NCBI GenBank assembly: GCA_945870115.1
Contig: CAMBRH010000121.1
Span: 1 to 9,760, forward strand
Source of the DNA: Chitinophaga pinensis
Lineage (GTDB): Bacteria; Bacteroidota; Bacteroidia; Flavobacteriales_D; Crocinitomicaceae
Direction of reading: 5' to 3'
DNA length: 9,760 nucleotides
The notes under the pieces: generated by a model
What the model saw: the letters and a program-made list of their open reading frames with translations, nothing else
Database searches by the model: none
What the model was told of the DNA's origin: nothing
Shown: in pieces, positions 1 to 6,561 of the stretch
Layout: each line of letters starts with the position of its first letter
Numbering within the stretch: position 1 is the first letter of the stretch
Made by a program: the position numbers and the translations under genes

Positions 1-1377
1 TCCTGCTCTTAATTTGGTTGTTAAATTAAATATTTTTGAACCTTTGTCAGTCCAAACTCCAGCTGCTAATCCATATTGAGTATTATTCGCTTTTTGAATC
101 ACTTCATCGACTGTTCTGAATGTTTGAACGGTCAAAACTGGGCCAAAAATTTCCTCTTGAACTAAAGTACTTGATTGCGCAACATCTAAAATTAAAGTCG
201 GACGACAGAAATATCCTTTTGAAGGAACTTCACATTTACTTTCATAAATTTCATTTCCTTCGTTTTTACCAATTTTAACGTATCTTTTAATGGTATCAAA
301 TTGTTCTTTAGAATTAATTGCACCAATATCTGTATTTTTATCCATCGGATCGCCAACGTATAAATGATCCATTCTGTCTTTCAACTTTTGTATTACCTCA
401 TCAGCAACACCTTCTTGAACAAATAATCTTGAACCAGCACAGCAAACGTGTCCTTGATTAAAGAAAATTCCGTTTACAATTCCTTCAACTGCTTGATCGA
501 TTGCCGCATCTTCAAAAATAATGTTTGCAGATTTTCCACCAAGCTCTAAAGTCAATTTTTTATTTGTTCCAGAAACAGCACGTTGAATAATTTTCCCAAC
601 ATTAGTTGAACCTGTAAAAGCAATTTTATTAATATCTGGATGATTAACAATCGCTGCACCTGTATCACCATGTCCAGTAATTATATTCACAACTCCAGGA
701 GGTAAACCAGCTTCTTCAAAAATTTCTGCTAATTTCAAACATGTTAAGGAAGTCGTTTCAGCAGGTTTTAATACAACTGTATTTCCACAAGCTAAAGCTG
801 GAGCAATTTTCCATGCTGCCATTAATAATGGGAAATTCCAAGGGATAATTTGTCCTGCAACACCTAATGATTCCATTTTTCGATTTGGGAAAGCATATTC
901 TAATTTGTCTGCCCAACCTGCATAATAGAAAAAGTGATTTGCAGCCAAAGGAACATCAACATCACGTGATTCACGTATTGATTTTCCTCCATCAAGTGTT
1001 TCAATTACAGCAAATTCTCTTGCTCGTTCCTGAATTAAACGTGCAATTCTGAAAAGGTATTTTCCTCTTTCAGCTCCAGACATTTTTGACCAAACATTGG
1101 TATATGCTTCACGCGCGGCTTTTACTGCTTTGTCAACATCAGCATCATTTGCATGTGCAATTTCTGCTAATTTTTCTTCTGTCGCAGGATTTGTGGTATC
1201 GAAATATTTACCCGAACTTGGTTTAACCCATTTTCCATTGATAAATAAATCGTATTTATCTTTCAGCTTTATGTGTCCTTTACTTTCTGGTGCTGGAGAT
1301 AAATCCCACTTGATTGGATTCACAGGATTTGAAACTAATGCTTCTTTTTTATCTTTAATTTCTTTATTTTTTGCCAT
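1..1377 (-). CDS. NAD(P)-dependent aldehyde dehydrogenase, C-terminus cut off by the window edge
   Basis: Oxidises an aldehyde to the carboxylate with NAD(P)+; the likely substrate here is acetaldehyde from DeoC. My own translation gives 459 uninterrupted codons from the ATG at 1377 to the left edge, in frame through base 1. Landmarks of the ALDH superfamily are all visible: PWNF with Asn181 (oxyanion hole), the general-base Glu278 in LELGGK, the catalytic Cys312 in FNQGHVCCAGSR, and EEIFGP near 408-413 (nicotinamide ribose contact). Compared with ALDH2-like enzymes of about 500 residues, roughly 50 C-terminal residues are missing because of the window boundary; this is not a sign of a broken gene. 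The N-terminal 35 or so residues are Lys-rich and precede the folded domain. It follows deoC on the same strand after 82 bases that contain a 58-bp palindrome. The family call is secure; the substrate is inferred from the neighbour. Confidence 0.95.
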   Translation of the reverse strand, partial: MAKNKEIKDKKEALVSNPVNPIKWDLSPAPESKGHIKLKDKYDLFINGKWVKPSSGKYFDTTNPATEEKLAEIAHANDADVDKAVKAAREAYTNVWSKMSGAERGKYLFRIARLIQERAREFAVIETLDGGKSIRESRDVDVPLAANHFFYYAGWADKLEYAFPNRKMESLGVAGQIIPWNFPLLMAAWKIAPALACGNTVVLKPAETTSLTCLKLAEIFEEAGLPPGVVNIITGHGDTGAAIVNHPDINKIAFTGSTNVGKIIQRAVSGTNKKLTLELGGKSANIIFEDAAIDQAVEGIVNGIFFNQGHVCCAGSRLFVQEGVADEVIQKLKDRMDHLYVGDPMDKNTDIGAINSKEQFDTIKRYVKIGKNEGNEIYESKCEVPSKGYFCRPTLILDVAQSSTLVQEEIFGPVLTVQTFRTVDEVIQKANNTQYGLAAGVWTDKGSKIFNLTTKLRAG

Positions 1378-1400
1378 TTTGAATTTCATTAATTTGAACG

Positions 1401-1458
1401 ATTCAATAATAATTTGTAGAGGCAAGGCATGCCTTGCCTCTACAAATTATTATTGAAT
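1401..1458. repeat. Perfect 58-bp palindrome (REP/MITE-like) between deoC and the aldehyde dehydrogenase gene
   Basis: Two 29-base arms are perfectly complementary, with no spacer, centred between 1429 and 1430; I checked every pair from 1401/1458 to 1429/1430, and pairing breaks at 1400/1459. The structure has a GC-rich core (1416-1443, arm GTAGAGGCAAGGCA) and AT-rich flanks (ATTCAATAATAATTT and its complement). It ends one base after the deoC stop codon (1460-1462, minus) and begins 23 bases before the downstream ATG. GC-rich GTAGAG...CTCTAC palindromes scattered between genes are, as I recall, typical of REP-like elements moved by Y1 (TnpA-REP/RAYT) transposases. As RNA it would fold into a very stable hairpin on either strand, but it has no long U-tract, so it is not a textbook intrinsic terminator. 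Confidence 0.9.
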
Positions 1459-1459
1459 T

Positions 1460-2386
1460 TTAATCTATTGAAAAATAATCTGCACTTTGATATGCGCCAG
1501 TTTTTGCTTTCATCAATTGCATCAAAACATCATTTGCTAAACTACTTGCTCCAAAACGGAACCACTCATTTGTCAACCATTCTTCACCAACGGTTTCTTT
1601 AACCATTAATAAATTATGTAAAGCTAATTTTGAAGTTGAAATTCCGCCTGCTGGTTTCATTCCGATTTTAATGCCCGTTTTGCGGTAAAAATCTTTGATT
1701 GCCATCAACATAACATAAGTTACTTGCATTGTTGCTGCTGGTTGAATTTTTCCTGTTGATGTTTTGATAAAATCGGCACCAGCATACATTGCAATTTCGC
1801 TTGCTTTACGAACATTGTCTAAAGTTGCTAATTCTCCAGTTTCCAAAATAACTTTCAGTCTTGCATGACCACAAGCTTCCTTGATTGCAGCAATTTCATC
1901 AAAAACAAAATTGTAATTTCCTCTCAAAAATTCTCCTCTAGAAATAACCATATCAATTTCATCTGCTCCATTATCAACAGCAAATTTTGTATCTGCTATT
2001 TTGATACTTCTTGGGGCTTGACCACTTGGAAATGCAGTAGAAACCGATGCAACTTTAACATTACTATTTCCTAAGGCTGTTTTTGCAATCTTTACCATTG
2101 AAGGATAAACACAAACAGCTGCAACCGTTGGACAATCAGGATAAACATCATGTAAATGCTGAGCTTTGTAACACATTTGTTTTACTTTTCCAGGAGTATC
2201 CTTTCCTTCTAATGTTGTTAAATCAATCATATTCAAGACCATTTTCATGCCTTGGAGTTTTGATTCATCTTTAATACTTCTTGTTTGAATTCTTGCAACT
2301 CTTTCCTCTACTCCAACTTTATCAATTGTAGGAGTGAAACGAAAATCGGGCAAAGTAATATTCTTTTTTGAAAAGTTTTGATTCAT
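1460..2386 (-). CDS. deoC: Deoxyribose-phosphate aldolase, long (eukaryote-like) form
   Basis: Class I aldolase that cleaves 2-deoxy-D-ribose 5-phosphate to acetaldehyde and glyceraldehyde 3-phosphate, the last step of deoxynucleoside catabolism; cytosolic, since no signal peptide is seen. The 308-residue protein has the complete active site: Schiff-base Lys208 in DFIKTSTGK, the second lysine Lys244 in GMKPAGG, Asp145 in DEIDMV, and Asp55 in the DLTTLEG motif. FGASSLANDV (278-287) matches the phosphate-binding end of the barrel. E. coli DeoC is about 259 residues; this one is longer at both ends. Its segment VKETVGEEWLTNEWFRFGAS resembles the animal DERA sequence more than the E. coli one, so it belongs to the long subfamily. 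The tail carries Tyr304, possibly equivalent to the C-terminal catalytic tyrosine. A good promoter candidate lies just upstream, and the aldehyde dehydrogenase gene follows downstream. Confidence 0.96.
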   Translation of the reverse strand: MNQNFSKKNITLPDFRFTPTIDKVGVEERVARIQTRSIKDESKLQGMKMVLNMIDLTTLEGKDTPGKVKQMCYKAQHLHDVYPDCPTVAAVCVYPSMVKIAKTALGNSNVKVASVSTAFPSGQAPRSIKIADTKFAVDNGADEIDMVISRGEFLRGNYNFVFDEIAAIKEACGHARLKVILETGELATLDNVRKASEIAMYAGADFIKTSTGKIQPAATMQVTYVMLMAIKDFYRKTGIKIGMKPAGGISTSKLALHNLLMVKETVGEEWLTNEWFRFGASSLANDVLMQLMKAKTGAYQSADYFSID

Positions 2387-2405
2387 GAAATAGAATTTTG
2401 AACAA

Positions 2406-2436
2406 CAAATATAGAATAAAAATTATGTAAAATCAA
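2406..2436 (-). promoter_or_regulatory. Candidate Bacteroidetes-type promoter for deoC
   Basis: On the minus strand, a perfect -7 box TATATTTG (2413-2406, consensus TAnnTTTG) lies 20 bases downstream of a TTG (2436-2434) that fits the -33 element. Transcription would start near 2400, giving a leader of only about 10-15 bases before the ATG at 2386. The spacing and position agree well with the known Flavobacterium/Bacteroides promoter pattern. This is a motif match only, in AT-rich DNA where chance matches occur. Confidence 0.55.
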
Positions 2437-2500
2437 TTTTACAAGTATTAATTTCACTTAAAACTTTACAATATTGATTTAGTAATACACTAATTTTACT

Positions 2501-4669
2501 TTACCTCAGTAAATTTACAAATCCAGTCTTCGAAATTTTTTCATTTGTTTGTATATCTGTATATTTCACAACATAAGTATAAACCCCATCCTGACAAATT
2601 TCGCCTTTATAGGTGCCATCCCACCCTTCTTTTTGATTTGATGTTTCAAAAATTAAAATTCCCCATCGATTAAAAATCTGTAAATTGTATTTTAATGCAT
2701 CATAAACAATTGGTTGAAAAACATTATTAAATTTATTTCCATCAGGAGTAAATGTATTTGGAATATATAGTGTTGTCTGGGGACTAATTGTTAAAACTAA
2801 AAAGGAAGAATCTATGCAACCAAATTCATTGATTACAATTTGATAAATTAAATGTCCGCCACTTTCGACAAATGACAAACTTGGGTTTCTTGTGTATAAA
2901 TAAAGTGAATCGTCGTAACGATACTCTATGTAATCACTATCAAACGATTCATCAAAAATTTGAAAGTCTGGATGAAAAATATCTGTAACTAAAGGTGTCG
3001 CAGAAAATTTTGAAATTGGCGAAGGATAAACAGTTATTAAATCTGGTTTTGTTAAAAATAAAGTTGCTAAACAACCTACAGTAGATTGTATCCCCAATGA
3101 AACAGTATAAGAGCCAGGTGTATCATACTCATGCTTAGGATTTTTTAAAGTTGAGGTTGAATTATCGCCAAAATCCCATGAGTAAATTAGGGGGGCATAG
3201 GATAAACTAGAATCTATAAATTCAGCTAAATAAGGTGCACATTTAAGTTCAGGATCAATACCAAAATTAATAACAGGCTCATTGTAGATAAAAACATAGT
3301 CTGTAAATGTACCTTGACAAACTCCAGCATCAACATTTATTGTAACAGGAATAATTCCGGATGTATCAAAAACAACATTGTTAACATCTAAAAGATTTGA
3401 TGTTTGAATTGACCCATGTGAGCCAAAATCCCATGATATTGTTGGATTTGGTGGTCCGTCATACATTCCGTCAAAATCAAAGGAATTGCCAGTAATACAT
3501 ATTGAGTCTTCCACAACATAACTAATGTCTAAATATTCTAGAATTGTAAATGTTTGAAATGAAGTATCGGTGCATGGCCATCCAGGGTTTACAACTAGAC
3601 TAACATCATAAACTCCAGGCCCTGGATATGTATAGCTTGGACTAAATGCTGTACTTACGTCTGTAGTAATTCCTGTAACACCAAAATCCCACAAATAATT
3701 TGTTCCACCGAAACTGTTATTTTCGAAAACAGCATCAAAACCCTGACAAAATGAAATAAAATTTGAAGATTCAATTTGTGGAACAACCTCAGCTGCTAAT
3801 TGAATGACACAATTTACAACTTTAAACAAAAAATCTCTATCAGATTGACCAATTAAAATTCCATTTCGAAATTCCTTCACACGAATTCCAACAACAAACA
3901 AACCTAATAAATCTGGATCAGCTGTTAAAATTCCAGTTACAGGATCAATTGAAATTGTTGCTCCTGGACCTAATGGATTAATTGGCGTAAATCCACCAGT
4001 AAAATTTACCAATGGAAATGGTGGATTGTAAGTGTTTGGCAGAGGCATCGGATCAACATCTGTTGCTCCTGCATTTGGTGTAATTAATTCATAAGTTAAA
4101 AGGTCACCATCTGCATCAGTTGCACTGTGATCAAAAACCAATATATCATTATTACAAATTACCAATGGGGGATAATTTGTATATCTTGGTGAACTATTAA
4201 CAAGTGCACCTAGATTCGTTCCTGTGACATGAGTTACTAATGTCAAACCAGTGTCTTCAGGAACGATTAAATTAGTCACATTTGGACCCCTACAACAACG
4301 CTGATACGCCAAATTATATCCACCAACTGTAGGAGGTAAATTTATTATTGTTTCATATATTGCCCTTTCAGTGCAGATTCCTGCTGGAACTGTTACACAT
4401 GGATTGTTTAAAACAACTGGTAACACATTACTCCCGGGAAAAGGAATCTCAATCGTTTGCACCAAATTATTACTGGCATCATAAATACCTAAATTTAATG
4501 GATTATCATATTCTGCGCCCGTGGAAGCACAATCTCTAAATAAAATGACCTGTACTCTATAATTATTATTCCCTAAATATTCGTAATAGATATCCCCACC
4601 AACAATATGAGATGCATAAAGTTGAAAACTTGAGATAAAAAGCAAAAATAAAAGTAGAATTTTTTTCAT
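2501..4669 (-). CDS. Secreted PKD-repeat protein with T9SS type B (CHU_C) C-terminal domain
   Basis: A 722-residue exported, probably surface-attached protein of unknown specific role. Residues 1-19 form a Sec signal peptide (MKK, a Leu/Phe-rich core, then LYA before Ser20). Residues 20-150 form a Cys-rich Bacteroidetes N-terminal region (SHIVGGDIYYEYL, FRDC, AYQRCCRGP). Residues 181-285 look cadherin-like (SATDADGDLLTYEL, then GILTADPD). Several PKD-type beta domains follow: about 300-375 (YLWDFG, TYPGPGVYDVSLVV), 385-462 (ISWDFG), 468-545 (YSWDFGDNST, HEYDTPGSYTVSLG), and a weaker one at 550-628. Residues 634-722 are a classic CHU_C domain (YIPNTFTPDGNKFNNVF, IFNRWG, GWDGTYKGE, DGVYTYVV), the type B signal for outer-membrane translocation by the type IX system. 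Stand-alone gene with gaps of 114 and 160 bases. Similar proteins act as adhesins or matrix components, but no catalytic domain is seen here. Confidence 0.9.
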   Translation of the reverse strand: MKKILLLFLLFISSFQLYASHIVGGDIYYEYLGNNNYRVQVILFRDCASTGAEYDNPLNLGIYDASNNLVQTIEIPFPGSNVLPVVLNNPCVTVPAGICTERAIYETIINLPPTVGGYNLAYQRCCRGPNVTNLIVPEDTGLTLVTHVTGTNLGALVNSSPRYTNYPPLVICNNDILVFDHSATDADGDLLTYELITPNAGATDVDPMPLPNTYNPPFPLVNFTGGFTPINPLGPGATISIDPVTGILTADPDLLGLFVVGIRVKEFRNGILIGQSDRDFLFKVVNCVIQLAAEVVPQIESSNFISFCQGFDAVFENNSFGGTNYLWDFGVTGITTDVSTAFSPSYTYPGPGVYDVSLVVNPGWPCTDTSFQTFTILEYLDISYVVEDSICITGNSFDFDGMYDGPPNPTISWDFGSHGSIQTSNLLDVNNVVFDTSGIIPVTINVDAGVCQGTFTDYVFIYNEPVINFGIDPELKCAPYLAEFIDSSLSYAPLIYSWDFGDNSTSTLKNPKHEYDTPGSYTVSLGIQSTVGCLATLFLTKPDLITVYPSPISKFSATPLVTDIFHPDFQIFDESFDSDYIEYRYDDSLYLYTRNPSLSFVESGGHLIYQIVINEFGCIDSSFLVLTISPQTTLYIPNTFTPDGNKFNNVFQPIVYDALKYNLQIFNRWGILIFETSNQKEGWDGTYKGEICQDGVYTYVVKYTDIQTNEKISKTGFVNLLR

Positions 4670-4785
4670 TAATTATTAGATTCTATCTTGTTAAACTGAT
4701 TTTTTTAATTAAGGTTGCTTTTTTTAAGTAATTTAAAAAACTCTCAAAAACTGAAAGAAAAGCGTTTTGATCAAAAACCGTTTAG

Positions 4786-4793
4786 CAAACATA
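4786..4793 (-). promoter_or_regulatory. Possible -7 box upstream of the PKD/CHU_C gene
   Basis: TATGTTTG on the minus strand matches TAnnTTTG exactly in the 160-base gap before the ATG at 4669. No TTG sits at the usual 19-21 base spacing, and the implied leader would be about 110 bases, so support is weak. The rest of the gap is AT-rich and shows no convincing terminator for the SDR pair that ends at 4830. Confidence 0.25.
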
Positions 4794-4829
4794 CAAAAAC
4801 AAACCAAAAATTAGACTTTTAGCTTTTAT

Positions 4830-5636
4830 TTAAGTAAATTTAAAAGGAGAATCAAATTTATAAGTGAAATTTAAGATTGTTTTAGATTTTTCATTAGAAA
4901 CAATTTTTGACAATAACATTTCTTCTTGACTTTCAAATTCAGGTTTTTCAAAATTATCCTTTATACATTTCCACGAATAAAATTCTTCTCTTGAAGGATG
5001 TTCGCTTGAACAAACATTAAAAATTTCTCCAAAAAGTTTATTTTCAAGAACATGTGAAATAAATGAAACACAATCATTTAGATGAACAAGATTTACGGGA
5101 GAATTTCCATTTTTTAAATTCTTTTTTCCAGCTAAAAATTTGGCGGGATTTCTATTTTCTCCAACTAATCCTGCAAACCTTAAAATTGTCAAATCAGAAC
5201 CTAGTTTTGATTTCAATGCCTTTTCTGTTAAAAATAACTGAGAAGAATAATTATAATCACTCAAAATTTGCGAATCTTCTAGTGCAATTTTCACATTTTC
5301 GGAATATACACTTGTTGAACTAGCAAAAACGAATTTAGTTCCATTTTCAAAAAACGAAACGGCACTTAAAATCTGACTTTGGTAGGACTGAAAATTACAT
5401 TTTGAAGGTGGAATATTTAAAAACGCAAAATTACACGTTTTAAAAAATTCTTGTACTTCACTTTTATTTTGATCTTCATTCAAATTTAAAACTAAAACAC
5501 TAAAACCTTCCTTTTCTAATTCAATTTTCTTTTTTAATGAAGTTGTTGTACCAAAAATTGTGTAACCCAAAGATTGAAGGTTTCTAGCCAAAGGAAGTCC
5601 AAGCCAACCCAAGCCAATGATTCCAATATTTTTCAT
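4830..5636 (-). CDS. Atypical SDR / NAD(P)-binding epimerase-like protein, YeeZ-type
   Basis: A 268-residue cytosolic Rossmann-fold protein of the extended/atypical short-chain dehydrogenase group. The dinucleotide-binding loop GLGWLG (8-13) sits right at the N-terminus after IGIIG. Other family marks are SSTSVY (106-111), LRFAGLVGENRNPAKFLAG (152-170), VNLVHLNDC (181-189, the substrate-domain entry) and FNVCSSEHPSREEFY (206-220). These patterns match the YeeZ-like atypical SDRs, whose substrate is not established; the usual YxxxK dyad is not evident in its expected place after the SSTSVY stretch. Its ATG overlaps the stop of the upstream SDR gene by one base (TAATG), so the pair is almost certainly co-transcribed and translationally coupled. 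The family call is good; the reaction is unknown. A sugar-nucleotide epimerase role is possible but not shown. Confidence 0.85.
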   Translation of the reverse strand: MKNIGIIGLGWLGLPLARNLQSLGYTIFGTTTSLKKKIELEKEGFSVLVLNLNEDQNKSEVQEFFKTCNFAFLNIPPSKCNFQSYQSQILSAVSFFENGTKFVFASSTSVYSENVKIALEDSQILSDYNYSSQLFLTEKALKSKLGSDLTILRFAGLVGENRNPAKFLAGKKNLKNGNSPVNLVHLNDCVSFISHVLENKLFGEIFNVCSSEHPSREEFYSWKCIKDNFEKPEFESQEEMLLSKIVSNEKSKTILNFTYKFDSPFKFT

Positions 5637-6424
5637 TACAGGGATTTTGTCCTTCCTCCATCAACAGGAACATTTATCCCATTGATATAGCTTGCCGCTG
5701 GAGAAGCCAAAAATACAATTGCATTGGCAACTTCTTCTGGTTCAGCAATTCTACCAATTGGAGATTCTGAAGCCATATCTTTAAAAATATCAGCTACAGA
5801 TTCATTTGTTTTTACTGCTTTTGCTTCTGCAATTCCTTGTAAACGAACAGTATTTGTTGCTCCTGGCAAAACATTGTTGACTGTAATATTAAAAGGTGCA
5901 AGTTCTGTAGCAAGCGTTTTACTCCAACTAGCAACCGCGCCACGAATGGTGTTTGAGACACCTAAATTTGGCAAAGGTTGTTTAACACTTGTTGAGATTA
6001 CATTAATAATTCTACCATAATTATTCTTTTTCATTAGTGGAACAAGATTCTGAACCAAAATATGATTGCAAATTAAATGTTGGGTAAATGTATTTTGAAA
6101 TTCTTCGATTGAAGCTTCAAGAATTAAACCACCTTTTGGTCCGCCAGTATTGTTGACCAAAACATGACAATTTCCTCCCTTTTGAATGTAATTTTCTAAA
6201 ACAGCTTTCAATTCTTCAGGCTTTGAAAAATCAGCACATAAATATGTGTGCTTTTGAGTTGAATTATTTTCTAGCTCTGAAATAGTTTTTTGAAGTTTTT
6301 CTTCATTTCGAGCAATCAAAACAAGGTTTGCTCCATTTTTAGCAAATTCAATTGCTGCGGCTTTACCAATTCCTTGTGTACTTCCGCAAACTATTACTGT
6401 TTTATTCTGAAAATTAAAGTCCAT
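5636..6424 (-). CDS. SDR-family oxidoreductase, beta-ketoacyl-reductase-like, non-canonical catalytic site
   Basis: A 262-residue classical-length SDR. The N-terminal nucleotide-binding turn reads CGSTQGIG (13-20), with Cys in place of the usual Thr, followed by ARN at 38-40, which suggests NADP preference. NNTGG (91-95) replaces NNAG. GRIINVISTS (137-146) supplies the active-site serine region. Then the canonical YxxxK helix is absent: the equivalent stretch is NLGVSNTIRGAVASWSKTLA (153-172), with no tyrosine, and Arg161 near where the lysine belongs. VNNVLPGATNT (182-192), IGRIAEPEEVANAIVFLAS (223-241) and NGINVPVDGG (248-257) are the normal C-terminal SDR motifs. The SNxxR pattern matches a recognised BKR-like subgroup lacking the standard tetrad, so this looks like an inherited trait and not gene decay. 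Substrate unknown. First gene of a two-gene unit coupled to the YeeZ-like SDR. Confidence 0.9.
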   Translation of the reverse strand: MDFNFQNKTVIVCGSTQGIGKAAAIEFAKNGANLVLIARNEEKLQKTISELENNSTQKHTYLCADFSKPEELKAVLENYIQKGGNCHVLVNNTGGPKGGLILEASIEEFQNTFTQHLICNHILVQNLVPLMKKNNYGRIINVISTSVKQPLPNLGVSNTIRGAVASWSKTLATELAPFNITVNNVLPGATNTVRLQGIAEAKAVKTNESVADIFKDMASESPIGRIAEPEEVANAIVFLASPAASYINGINVPVDGGRTKSL

Positions 6425-6561
6425 AATGTTAATATTTATACCAAAACTCTTTTGATGTGTTGAAAATTAAAATGTCGATTGTTATTTTTTTTGCAATGTT
6501 ATAAATAATATTTATTTTTACGTCTATAAATCTCTTTAAACATTTATTTAATTAATTAACT
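6425..6561. other. Divergent intergenic region between the SDR pair and the CUB-FN3 gene
   Basis: 137 bases of very AT-rich DNA separating two divergently transcribed units. It must carry start signals for both. A plausible promoter is visible for the rightward gene only. On the leftward side no TAnnTTTG was found; TATAAATA just upstream of the ATG at 6424 is the nearest AT-rich candidate. No ORF or RNA gene is seen. Confidence 0.6.
6491..6520 (+). promoter_or_regulatory. Candidate promoter for the CUB-FN3 secreted protein gene
   Basis: TTG (6491-6493) followed after 19 bases by TATTTTTA (6513-6520), which matches seven of the eight positions of TAnnTTTG (final G replaced by A). This would leave a leader of about 35 bases to the ATG at 6562. 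Spacing is right for Bacteroidetes, but the region is so AT-rich that a chance match is quite possible. Confidence 0.35.

Noticed and set aside
867..1052. Plus-strand ORF of 61 codons opposite the aldehyde dehydrogenase
   Set aside because: Shadow of the minus-strand coding frame with a His/Leu/Gln-rich composition and no recognisable motif.
1..1377. Possibility that the aldehyde dehydrogenase is a truncated pseudogene
   Set aside because: The frame is open to the first base of the window with all catalytic residues present; the missing end is due to the window limit.
1097..1456. Plus-strand ORF of 119 codons overlapping the palindrome
   Set aside because: It lies antisense to the aldehyde dehydrogenase frame, whose conserved residues run through the whole stretch, and its tail is simply the palindrome. 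No family resemblance was seen.
1401..1458. The palindrome as an ordinary intrinsic terminator of deoC
   Set aside because: The stem is much longer than usual, is perfectly symmetric including AT arms, and is not followed by a U-tract on the minus strand (the next bases read CGTTCAAATTAATG). It may still hinder transcription, but the form is that of a palindromic element.
4765..4776. Short palindrome TTTTGATCAAAA in the gap before the PKD/CHU_C gene
   Set aside because: Only six bases per arm, flanks do not pair, and AT-rich 12-bp palindromes are expected by chance; no regulator can be named for it.
5724..6020. Plus-strand ORF of 98 codons opposite the SDR gene
   Set aside because: Antisense to an SDR with clear motifs on the minus strand; no start signal and no family similarity.
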